Part shown: piece by piece, positions 11,285-22,800 of the stretch | Position numbering within the stretch: position 1 is the first letter of the stretch | Layout: each line of letters starts with the position of its first letter | Source: Quillaja saponaria | Lineage: Eukaryota; Streptophyta; Magnoliopsida; Fabales; Quillajaceae | Reading direction: 5' to 3' | DNA: 64,000 nt | Assembly (NCBI GenBank): GCA_029379385.1 | Contig: CM055612.1 | Location: 7,812,001-7,876,000 of the forward strand | Made by a program: the position numbers and the translations under genes | The notes under the pieces: generated by a model | Told to the model about the DNA's origin: nothing | Databases searched by the model: none | Seen by the model: the letters and a program-made list of their open reading frames with translations, nothing else

Positions 11285-12505
11285 AAGAGAGGCAACCAAT
11301 GCTTAACTAGACAGATCTCCCACTTGCCATTTTCTTTTTCAACCAAGAAAATATAAAATTAATCAATCATGTGAAGATAATCATATAATATACAAATTAA
11401 AGTGTATAATAAAGCGGTTGATTCAATTAAATAAGTTAACATGAACTAATTACTACATACACCGCAATGGACTGATCTTATGATTAAAAAAATATGATAC
11501 ATTCATTGACTATTTGGGTTCTAATTCCCTTGGAAATGTCATAGAAATTAAAGAGATAATTAGTTGAAATATATGTAAACTGATTCGGACAAACCTGACC
11601 ATTAAATTAAAACAAACAAACTACTTACTGAACTTAGCACATATTTTATTCTCCTGCTCACATGCTATGCATAAATGAGATAATCTTATTTGGCATAAAG
11701 ATAGAATATGTCATGTTTAATTTTTTGTGACTTTTCAGATAATTTTTCCTGTCATTTGTTGTTAAGTTGTGTAAGATTATTTTATTTATAAATAATAAAA
11801 TGCAACTTGATTGAAATTTTTTGGATATATTAATCGGAAAAATAAAAATTTGGATGATTAAAATCAAAACAGAAACAATCATGAATCATTAGAACAATAG
11901 TTAAGAGAGGCAACCAATGCTTAACTAGACAGATCTCCCACTTGCCATTGTCTTTTTCAACCAAGAAAATATAAAACTAATCAATCATGTGAAGATAATC
12001 ATATAATATACAAATTAAAGTGTATAATAAAGTGGTTGATTCAATTAAATAAGTTAACATGAACTAATTACTACATGCACCCCCATGGACTGATCTTATG
12101 GTTAAAAAAATAGTGATACATTCTTGACTATTTGGGTTTGAATTCTCTTGAAAATGCCATAGAAATTAAAGAGATGATTAGTTGAGATACAATTAAACTG
12201 ATTTGGACAAACCTGACCACTAAATTAAAACAAACAAACTACTTACTAAATTTAGCACAAATTTTATTCTCCCCCTCACATGTTATGCATAAACAAGATA
12301 ATCTTATTTGACATAAAGATATCATATGTCATGTTCTCAGATAATTTTTCCTGTCATTTGTTGTTAAGTGTGTAGGATTATTTTATTTATAAATAATAGA
12401 ATGCAACTTGATTGAAATTTTTGGATATATTAACCGGAAAAATAAAAATTTGGATGACTGAAATCAAAACAGAAACAATCATGAATGATTAGAACAATAG
12501 TTAAA
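11285..12505. repeat. Tandem duplication of a ~0.6-kb non-coding unit
   Basis: Unit 1 (about 11285-11903) and unit 2 (about 11904-12505) lie head to tail. Both start GAGAGGCAACCAATGCTTAA and end near TTAGAACAATAGTTAA. Identity is high throughout. Unit 2 carries small deletions, notably near 12335. No gene is evident in either unit. Confidence 0.85.
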
Positions 12506-13185
12506 CCAATTGTGTTTTATGGGATTCATTTAAAAATGTGTTTGAGTTGAAGGAAGAAAAGCATTACCATTTGTGGATGGATGCCATTGATTTTAGGCTG
12601 GCTTCAACGACTCTATTAAAACATTTCCAAATCCTAAAGATTACAGATTCTTATGTAATTTCCGCCTAAGGAGTAAAGTGTAAAAATAAGTTTTGCCAAA
12701 AACAAAAAGTGTAAAAAGAACTACTCCATGTTAGTTGATGAGTCAAATCAAATCCTCAATGAGGCAGCATTATAAGGAATCTGAAATGAAGTTTTATTTA
12801 TCTTTTCTTAAAAAATAAAGTAATTATGTTTTCTGAAGTATAATATTTTCATTTGCATCCATCAAACTAATATGCAGTTATTTCATATATTTTAATTTGT
12901 TTTTAGAGATAAGATAGTGTTAGAGTTACTTATGTGTATATTTATGAATATACATCTTATGTTCGTTCAAATATAGATCATTCATTTATGTTGAAACTAC
13001 AGAATTTATGAATATTTAACTTTTCATAGTCTTATACGTGTTAGTTCAATTAGTAAAAATACCAAACTTATACTTATAAAATTACAATCATATTGCATTA
13101 AATTGAATCTTGATAATAAAACAATTGTAACATCTTCATTTCTCATTATTTTAGAATTGTTTTTTTTCAAGTACTTAGTTTGAGT
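12506..13185. other. AT-rich intergenic stretch
   Basis: No coding frame, RNA gene or clear repeat was recognised. Confidence 0.4.
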
Positions 13186-13590
13186 TAGTCAAAACTAAAG
13201 ATGTAAATAAATAAAACTATTAAGAACAGTTTATTAAGAGTTCAACTTGAGTTTAGTTTGTTTACTAATCAAATTCTATTTAAATAAATCAAACAGGCTC
13301 AAACTTTATTAAAATCAACTTTTAAAATCTTGAATTCGACTTGTTTAATATATTTTATAATACTTATAATATACAATACAAAACATAATAAATAAATAAT
13401 TTGAGCTCAAATTTTATGAAAATGCGCTCTTAAACTTGGCTCATTTAATATATATTATAATATTTATATATAATAGAAAACACATGAAGTGATTTTGCCA
13501 CCATAATTCACGAATTTAAAAAAAAAATGATAAATACAAAGCTCAGCTCAGCTCGGCTCGAGTACACCCCGAGCCAAACACCTATAAAAT
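13186..13590. repeat. Insertion-like repeat with GCTC/GAGC-rich ends (family G, copy 1)
   Basis: An AT-rich core is flanked by text dense in GAGTT/CTTGAG and ends in GCTCAGCTCAGCTCGGCTCG with CCGAGCC close by. Two other stretches (about 45690-46165 and 49000-49460) show the same odd composition. This suggests a dispersed non-autonomous element family, but I could not align the copies end to end. Confidence 0.4.
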
Positions 13591-15200
13591 AAATTTAGAT
13601 TAGTTATTGTTATGTAATTGGTTCTAGTAGATATTTATATTTTTGAGAAGTCCATTCTTTAGGTTCTTCTCCATAGTTCAATGGTTTCAAAAATCATTTC
13701 TAACCGAAAACCTATATTTTGTCAAAGAAAAAAAAGTTCTATGTGTTTTCTTAATAATTGACGTTGGTGACATTTTGGGTGGGTCGGAAGCGAAAAAGAA
13801 AGACGAGGGATTTGCAGCCGCTGATGCAGTTTCGTGGTGTGGTTAAGTAATGACAAATGCTTAGCCAAAATAATAATTACAAAAAAAAATTAATGACAAT
13901 TGTACACCAAAATTTTCTCAATGGATGAAATTAATCATTTAATAAAAAAAAAAAATCTTTGTATTGTTCACCCCTTATTAAAAAGATGTCAAAATAATTG
14001 TTAATGTTCTTAAAATATCAATATTTTGTTAATTTTGTCTTAATTATTTATTGGGTCAATTTCGTTTCATAATTTTTATAATATTTTTTATCATCCTAAC
14101 ACCCTTAGAATTTGGACATAAATAGTGTCACATATGTGATAAGTTGACAAAAAGCAAAAGAGATAAATGTCCCTAAAATGTTATTTTTTATTAATTTTAT
14201 TAAAACCTAATGTTGCGTGGATCGGGTTCACATTAGTTCAAAAAATCTCAACCTGAACAACGGACTTAACATAGAAAAAATGATAAAAAAACAACTCAAT
14301 CATAAAATTGGTTCTTGAAAGGTCATCTGGATTCGAGTGAGTTGGGTCCGTGTTGTCCTTTATTTTTTTGCACAATCCTGTACACATGTAGTAAAAATAT
14401 TAAATTTTAAGCCACACCAACAATTGTCATTAAATGTTTTAAAAATTATGGAACAAAATTGAAAAAATAATATACTTTAAGGACATTAGATATATTTTTC
14501 CTAAATATATTATTTCGTCCATGAAAAAATAAAATAATTTATATCACTTTTGCATGCACATATAAAAATAATAAAATGATGCAGTTTTTTTCTTTTTTTA
14601 ATTTATCATTCATTTAAGAAATGAGAGTTTCAAATTTTAAATTTTAATTTCTTTTCAAAAAATCTCATTTGAGAGAGCTCTATTGATTTTTATATTTAAT
14701 TCATAAAAAATAGGAGTTTTTTTATTTTTTATCAAAGGATGTATTATTGAATGATATTAGCCCCATTGAGACATTTGACAAGGAAGCCGTTGTCGGTGAT
14801 TAAAACGTTTGAAATACAATTCGACCTTATATTTTTAACAAGTAAACTAATTTACGCTTTATATATATATATATATTTTTTTTTTGGATGTACATCGATA
14901 ATAAAACATTGTAAATCTACTCTAAGAATGACTTAACTTAAAAAAATGAATTATATAAATTGAAAAATATATATTTTTGTAAAACTTAAAATCCATTAAT
15001 CAAATGAAATAAAAAAATATATATTTAACCCTCTCAAAATTATTAAACTCTTAAGACGACCTCTGAAAAGTAAACGCGAGTGTAAAGTCCGTAAAAGAGT
15101 CGTAACCAAGGGAGCAGTGTGTCCGTCCGTCTAATTGGAAAAATCATTACATGAAAGTGGTGGGGTCCGCTCGCTATGTATTAATCAATATGATCTTTCT
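13591..15200. other. AT-rich intergenic DNA upstream of the ILL6-like gene
   Basis: No gene was recognised. A short plus frame at 13643-13846 has no known motif. Poly-T and AT runs occur around 14863-14885. Confidence 0.4.
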
Positions 15201-15201
15201 C

Positions 15202-15264
15202 CCACGTGCTTAAATTCCCATACCACTATACCACCGCTTTTTATCACCACGTGTTTAAATTCCC
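15202..15264 (+). promoter_or_regulatory. Duplicated G-box (CACGTG) upstream of the ILL6-like gene
   Basis: Perfect CACGTG palindromes lie at 15203-15208 and 15248-15253. Each sits in an 18-bp word, CCACGTG[C/T]TTAAATTCCC, repeated 45 bp apart with one mismatch. They lie about 105-155 bp before the chosen ATG. G-boxes bind bHLH (MYC2-type) and bZIP factors. Arabidopsis ILL6 is known to be jasmonate-inducible, so a MYC2-type input is a reasonable inference. Confidence 0.5.
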
Positions 15265-15357
15265 TTCAATCCTCCATTTTTATTTTTCTTCTTCAAAACA
15301 ACAAATCTTCATCTTCTCTTTACTGTGACTCTCCTTCTCTCTGTCTCTCCGTCTCTG

Positions 15358-18300
15358 ATGATGAATCTTCCGCTGTTTTCATTCTTGGTGCCGATTGTTA
15401 TCTCTATAATTATTCTCGTCGATTCAACTCTCGGAATCTACGAGACGATACCTTCAAGTAATCACGACGGCGACTTTTTTTCAGAACGGAGCTCGTACAA
15501 TCTGAACAGTAAGTTATGTTCACCGTCTTCCAATATTAATAAAAACTGCACGCGCCGAAGAGCTACCACTTCTAACTGCGGGGTGTGGAGTCAAACGTGC
15601 TCGGAGGAGGTGTTGAGCTTAGCAAGACGGCCGGAGATGGCAGACTGGTTGAAAAGGATAAGGAGAACCATCCATCAGAATCCGGAGCTTGCTTTTCAGG
15701 AATTCGAGACTAGCCAATTGATCCGAAATGAGTTGGATCTGATGGATGTTAGTTATCGGTATCCTTTGGCTACGACCGGTATTCGAGCTTGGATCGGCAC
15801 CGGAGGTCCTCCGTTTGTTGCTGTTAGAGCTGACATGGATGCTCTCCCGATTCAGGTGTGTGGTGCAGTACTATTTTGTTGTTGAAAAGCTTTTCAAAGT
15901 TTCAAAACCCTAAAAAAAAAAAATGGAAATATAAATACTACTAGCTAAACTAAACTATAATAAAAAAAATTTCCTTAACTGAAAATGGAATTATTTGTTT
16001 TCATGATCTTCATTTCAAGAAGTCTCATATCTAGTTTTTGGAAGTTAAATTTATAAAATTTAAGTGAATACTTTTTTCTTATTGCTTTTTCATGCTGACA
16101 TGGAATTTAAAATTTTAAACCTTAGTACTGACTAAGCGTATCTACTCTGACACAAAATGATATATTCTTAGATGCACTAAATAGCATTTCGAAGACAATT
16201 GAGTCCCAATGTCAATGTTGTCCTAGGATGTTGCAGTAAATTATTGTTAGATCAATCATCAATGTTTGACTACTTATCTTTGACTTTTTGCTGGTGACTT
16301 GGTGTGATGACTAATTATTACATGAAGAATTGTTTTTTACAAAAAATTGAAGGTTTATATGTTGAATTTGGTATAGGAAGCTGTAGAATGGGAATATAAA
16401 TCCAAAAATGTTGGCAAAATGCATGCTTGTGGCCACGATGCACATGTGGCCATGCTTATTGGTGCTGCCAAGATCTTAAAGACTCGTGAACATCTTCTCA
16501 AGGTTAGTATGAAATTTAATTATATCATTTTTCTTAGTTAGTTTAAAATCCTTCTTCATGTTATAGCTTTCCAAGTTTTCATGCACCTAGGCCTAGCTAA
16601 CTTAATCTTGCTTAATCTTGCTTACATTTAGTGGTAAGAGCTTTCTCATGCTGTTCATCAACTCTCTTTTGTATTTGAGGCCACTTCTTATACCAAATTG
16701 ATTGTGTGGACCATTTTTTTCAGGGTCAGTCAATTACTTATAGTACATCATATCTTCACACGTTCTGTGTGTCATTTATTATAGCATTTGGTTAGAAAGG
16801 GATGAGTTTGAATGGTTGGCATTTGTTTTGTACAAAATGGTTGAAACGACGAGATGAACTTAAATGCTTCAAGTTTGGCTTGTTTCAGCAAATTAATTAA
16901 TGTCTTCTACTTGCCTTTTCATTTGGGTCTTCCAGTCTATAGCTCCCACTTGAAGTTTTTCTACTGTTTCAGGTCATTCTTTATGGATATCTACAAAATT
17001 AATTAAACTGTCATTTGTTGGTCTCTGTCTTTCTTACTTCCAGTAAAGGGTATACATTAGAACATCCAAGAGAAAAAGAGTTCACTTAATCATAATATAC
17101 CATCCAAGCAGTTTGTGTATGTAGCATTTGCAAATACTAATTACTCTTGGATTGTTTAAAATGCTACTATAGCTCGAATTTTAGTAGTTCTGGTTTACCT
17201 TTTTTTTTTCTAGTTGTCTATTATATTAATTATAAACATAGTAGTCAAGCTTGGTATCGGATTTTAAAAGTGGTTGTCACTACATTGAATGTAGAATTAA
17301 CTACATCTTCTAAAGTAGGGAAGATAATTAAATGAGCTCAGAGAAAGTTTTAATTGAAATAGTTACACCATGTTGGTGTTATTTTTTCTCTCACATGAAT
17401 GTTCAAGGTGGGCATCAAGTATGAGATGTTTGGCATCCTATACCTACCATGGAAGGGAAGGGCCCCAATTCTGTGCCATTTTTCTTTTTATTTCTAAAAG
17501 AAGTGGAACCGTTGACGCTAAATAATTCTTAGCATCTTCAGTGCTAAGCATATGATGCTTTATAGTGTAAGGATGAAGGAGCATATATACATATGAAACA
17601 CACCCAAAAGAGAGAGTAAAAATTCAAAAACAATAGTAAATATATAGCACGTAGGAGTTTAGGTTTAAGCGTTTGAAATTTCTTCTTGTAGTTGTGTGAA
17701 CTTTAAATGTTTATTTTCCATCAACGTAAATGAAAGTGCTCTCATATTGTCTTAAACATCATTATTGTTAAGTGGAATCCGATGCTTTAAATTCAGAACT
17801 TTTTGGTAAGTGGATTTGTTGCATTTGGTACGGGAACTCGTTCTAATTTATAAATCTAAAAACTAAAAAGTAAACCAAAATGCAAATGGAGTAGTTGAAA
17901 ATGGAAACCCGTGCTGCTCGCTTTTAGTGAACCCCGCGCGCGCTTCTTCTTCTTTTTTCTCTCGTATTGACATCTACCAATGCACGTGATAAAAAAGGTT
18001 TGGTGCCTTGGGATACGCATTTGTCTTGTTTGAAGTGAAGGAATCTTTTCTTGTTGCTTAGGGAATTCAGAAGAGACAAATTTTAGAGGATCCAAATCCA
18101 TGCATTGCAATGGAGCCACAATGAATTATCTTGGTTGCAGTACCCTGGTTAAAAAAACTCGAATTTATCTACTTTTTCTTGTAATTATCTGATTTTCCAA
18201 ACAACTTTTAATCCTCAAATTGTACACAGGGAACTGTAATTCTGCTGTTTCAGCCAGCAGAGGAAGCTGGTAATGGGGCAAAACGGATGATAGGAGATGG

Positions 18301-19140
18301 GGCATTGGAGAACGTGGAGGCCATATTTGCAGTCCATGTATCTCATGAACATCCTACTGCCATTATTGGGTCAAGACCTGGTCCTTTGCTAGCAGGCTGT
18401 GGTTTCTTTAGAGCTGTTGTTAGTGGGAAAAAAGGTCGTGCTGGAAACCCACACCACTCAGTTGATCCTGTTTTAGCTGCTGCTGCTGCAGTAATCAGCT
18501 TACAGGGAATTGTGTCTCGTGAAGCTAATCCACTGGACTCACAGGTTGTCTCAGTGACTGCATTTAATGGAGGCAACAATCTGGACATGATACCAGATTC
18601 AGTAGTTCTTGGGGGCACCTTCAGAGCTTTCTCTAACACAAGTTTCTATGAAGTTCTTCAAAGAATAAAGGAGGTAAGCAATGAAAAACACAAGTTTTGC
18701 CACCTGATTGGATTCATTGGGTTACAAGTTCTTCCACCTGACACAAACAATTTTTATTTTTTATTTCCAAACAGGTAATTGTGGAACAAGCTAGGGTTTA
18801 TAGATGCTCTGCTACTGTGGACTTCTTTGAGAAGGAATACACCATTTATCCTCCAACAGTGAATGACGAGAAAATGTATGAGCATGTGAAGAAAGTGGCC
18901 ATTGATTTGTTGGGTCCAACTAATTTCAGGATAGTTCCACCCATGATGGGTGCAGAAGACTTCTCATTTTATTCAGAGGTGGTTCCAGCTGCCTTTTTCT
19001 ACATAGGAATGAGAAACGAAACCCTAGGGTCTACTCACACAGGACACTCACCATATTTCATGATTGATGAAGATATTCTTCCTATAGGAGCTGCAGCTCA
19101 TGCCACCATTGCAGAGAGATACCTCATTGAACATATATGA
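15358..19140 (+). CDS. ILL6: IAA/JA-amino acid amidohydrolase, ILR1-like 6 (M20D peptidase family)
   Basis: Exons 15358-15855, 16377-16502, 18230-18673 and 18775-19140 join in frame to 477 residues with GT-AG introns. The enzyme releases free acid from amino acid conjugates of auxin or jasmonate, probably in the ER. The start at 15358 ([10 protein letters not shown]) gives a hydrophobic signal-type N-terminus. It is followed by the extended Cys-containing pre-domain ([13 protein letters not shown]) typical of ILL6 rather than the shorter ILR1/ILL2. Expected metal ligands are present: Cys184 and His186 (ACGHDAH), Glu219/220 (QPAEE), His244 (AVHVSH) and His447 (GHSP). MGAEDFSFY is conserved. 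Length is normal for ILL6. The C-terminus lacks a classical HDEL/KDEL signal. I see no lesion and think it functional. Substrate preference (JA-Ile or IAA conjugates) is inferred from the subfamily. Confidence 0.93.
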
Positions 19141-19867
19141 TACATTTGGCCAAACGAAAGCAGTAGCTATTGCAGCCAGTTTGCATTTTGCAAAAAATGT
19201 GGAAAGAATGTTCTTCAGTATGCTCTCTAATTTTGTTTACTTAGTGGTTGGAAAGAAATACCGTCCCTTCATGTTGTATAGGATTGGCTCATAAATGGAA
19301 TTGTGAGCATCAACCTTAGTTTAATTACACCCTACATAATTTGTATATACTGTTAAAAATCTGCTTTTGTGTAACTGTTTTTGGAGGCAGATGTCAGACT
19401 ATAAATTTGTAAGGTTGTTGTAGTTTTGTTCATTCAAAACAATTTAATGATCTCTTCAATTATAATATTTTCACCAGACTCCAGTATCACAAATACTTCA
19501 TTATTCTCATTGCATTTTCTTGTTCCTTTATTCTCGTTGCATTTTCTGCTACTTTTACTCTACATTCCCCAGAAAGTGAAGTTAACACAAGGGGATCTCG
19601 ACCCTTCATGACCACACCCAGCCCATAAATTGCATTTCTAAGGAGCTGACTGGAATTCAAGCATTTGCTTCCCATCCATATAACTAATTGATACCCTCTA
19701 GTCCAACATGGGTAACTCACAAAGGGTTGCTAATTGACATGTAAAGCATTCAATTTTCAAGCTTGATTCTCATGTTACATAATGGAAAAGTCTAAATAAT
19801 CTTGCTCTCGACAATATAAAGAATGTAGTTAATTGAGTATATCTCACCTCTTCACACCACACAAACA
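19141..19867. other. 3' untranslated and intergenic stretch
   Basis: This follows the ILL6-like stop codon and probably holds its 3' untranslated region up to about 19420. It then reaches the 3' side of the HEMB pseudogene. The expected last HEMB exon (family C-terminus) was not found here. Confidence 0.5.
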
Positions 19868-22800
19868 TCTAGCATCAAAACCTTTTATTCATCATTCATT
19901 TTCAGAGCACCACCAGCTTTGATCATTGAGTATTCACCAGAAACCTTGTTCCATGGAATAAAGATTAGAATAAACTCGGGAAGAAATACTTGATGATAGT
20001 TAAATTATAACCAGAATCACATTGTTTCCCTTTCATTTTCTTTTTAAGTAAATTAATATTTAGTCTGCATCACATTGTTTCCCTTTCATGCAGAAGTAGA
20101 AACAACTTTAAATTATTAAGGATTGGTGAATAAAGATATGTGTCTATGCAAGCATGAGTTCTAATTGGCTTTGATAACACTGCCTCTGAATTAAGAAACT
20201 AACTTGTCCTTTAGCTTGAACAGCATAAACTTTCATTGTTATTTCTATGGGATTCAGAAACTACTCAATACAGTGAAAAAAATAATTTTCATTTTGCTTA
20301 CAGTATAATCTGAAACGATAATGATTCAGTTTCTAAGATGACATAAGTCCTTTGTACAGGATGGCAGATGAGAAACGTTTTAAACAAAAATAGCAGAAAA
20401 GTACCATGTGTTGACTTAATATAGTGAGGAAATTTAAAAATGTAGAGTATAAGTGAAACCTGATATGCTGCAACTGGAAAAGAAGAGTTATCTCGGAGAA
20501 GCCTTTTAATATCCAAATAAGGCATGCCAGGTTTCACCAGTGAATCCAAATTTTCCCCTTTTAATATGCAATCTTCTAAAGAATAAAGGAAAGGAAAACA
20601 GAACATAGAAGTTTTGACTATGTAACCAACCAAGAGAATATCAACTTCTTCAGACTTGTCTTCTGGGGTCTCAATCAATGCTTCCCAGTATAATTAGCTG
20701 GGTTAATCTGATAACTAAAGTTCAGAAAGATTAATAGGCAATTCAGCTCCAAAAACATAAAAATATGAAATATATATTGTGTGAGTGTGCAGTTTGACTA
20801 TGGCAAACCACATACGTCTTTTAGTCCCCAAACCGGGGATTCGAGTTCAGTTTTTCTCAAAATGGACTGTAAAATGAATTTGCATAACTGTTTGCAATGG
20901 AAGGGAATAAAATGTTAAAAATAGTGAGTACATCAGATAAAAGCAGTTATAGATAATGGGAATGGGAATACTGTAGCTAACAGATACTAGTGACACAAGT
21001 TGTGTCATGTGTGAGATGAAATGAAGAAGATGCATGCTTCAGAAAGCGCTCAAGTGCCAACAAGGCAGCTCAAATTGCTTTGTACCATGGAAAAGAAAAC
21101 CACCTGCTATAAAATGAAAAAATTATTTTATTTAAATTTCCAAGCAATTAAATATTTTGATTTGTACCCTAATCTAGACATAACAGATAGATGTAGATAC
21201 TGAGCCTAGATGCAGCTTGATGATATTATAATTGATATTACTGATCAGGTGATGAAAGGAAAATCTCACTCCTCTCGCTTGCTCACACATTAACCTTAAA
21301 TTTGCTATGATCTATTCTGTCTCAAATAATTTATTTCTTTGAGATATTTAACATTTTATATTAATGTGTATATCTTGATGGGAAATGCAAATTTTTTGGC
21401 AATGATACAATGCATTTCAGAAATAAAGAGAAAAGTGAGATAAACAAAATAAATGAACAAGTAATCAAATTACTTTGCCGTCTAAGACATTATTGAAACA
21501 TGCTAAAAGCCTTCAGCATCAGGAGCTGCTCGAATTGCTCCTACATGACCATCCATCATATCATAAGGACTGACAACATCTGCTCCAGCTTGGGCCTGTT
21601 TGCGGAAGCAACAAAACTACAGCTCAAAAAGTCATGGTAATGTGGAAAAATTACATGGCAAACTGGAATTTAACAAATTGCCCCCACTGTGAATCCCAAT
21701 TGCAACATTTTCATTACCTGAGCTACAGCCTGTTTATATAATTGATGAACTGTCTCGTCATTCTTTATAACTCCTACAAAATATGAAGGATATAATTTGC
21801 AATCAGTAACTCAATCACTGTATCCAAGAAAGGCCTTTTCATAAGGAAGAGGCCAAAGAATACAGAATAATCATGGCCAACCAAAAGTTGATTCTTAAAA
21901 GTGATTGGGCTACAATATATGAATATAATTTTTCAGCAAGAAAACTTAGAAACAAGTTTGAGCTCAAGCCAGAAGTAAACTTCTCTCAGGGAACAGAAAC
22001 TTCACTATTTCACTGATGACTTCACATCAAGAGGAAAGGAAAACTAAATTGATAACTATATTTCTAGTTTAATTCTCAAATTTCTGGATAATACTATCCA
22101 AGATACTTCAAAGTCCGTCTGTATCCTACAATACGTTTACCCTTATCCCAGTAAAATTCCTCCTGTAGTGCATTTATCAACATCCAAAAATAGACAAGAT
22201 TGAGTCTTATCATCTTCTCTAACTATAGCATGCCCATCAAAAGAATATGGATCTAAAGCAACATCACTGTAGATCTACTCAACTCAACTCAACTCAACTA
22301 ATCCTTAAAACCCAAACTAGTTAGGGTCAGCTATATAAATCATTTTTCTCTATTTGTATCGATCAAATGCATCATTTTCAGTAATGCTTAGAACAGTCAT
22401 ATCCTTCTCAATAAATGCTCTCATATAAGTTTCGGTCTCCCTCTATCACATATGGTACCTATCACCTATATCAAGTCACCCTTCTTAACTACGGCGTCCA
22501 TTAGCTGACGATAGATATATCCAAATCAACATAGGCGATTCTCCCTCATCTTCTCATCGATAAGCGCTACCTCTACCTTCTTGTGTGTCGGTCATCCATC
22601 TCAACAATCTCATTTCGGTTACTCCTATCTTATGTGAGTGTTGTTTCTTAATTGCCCAACATTCGGTACTATACAATATATTCGGTCTCACTACAATCTT
22701 ATAAAATTTTTCTTTGAACCTATTCGAGTTTTAGGATCACATAAAACACCCAAAGCACTTCTCCACTTCACCCACCCTACCTTAATCTGATGATTTACAT

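Noticed and set aside
18343..18639. Minus-strand open frame of 98 codons
   Set aside because: It lies antisense within ILL6-like exon 3 and has no family motif; it is a shadow of the real coding strand.
19487..19720. 77-codon minus frame as the last HEMB exon
   Set aside because: It shows none of the expected ALAD C-terminal motifs; the last exon appears to be missing.
22277..22299. Short CAACT tandem array as a possible CRISPR-like or satellite repeat
   Set aside because: It is the 3' tail of an RTE-type LINE; there are no spacers and the units are five bases long.
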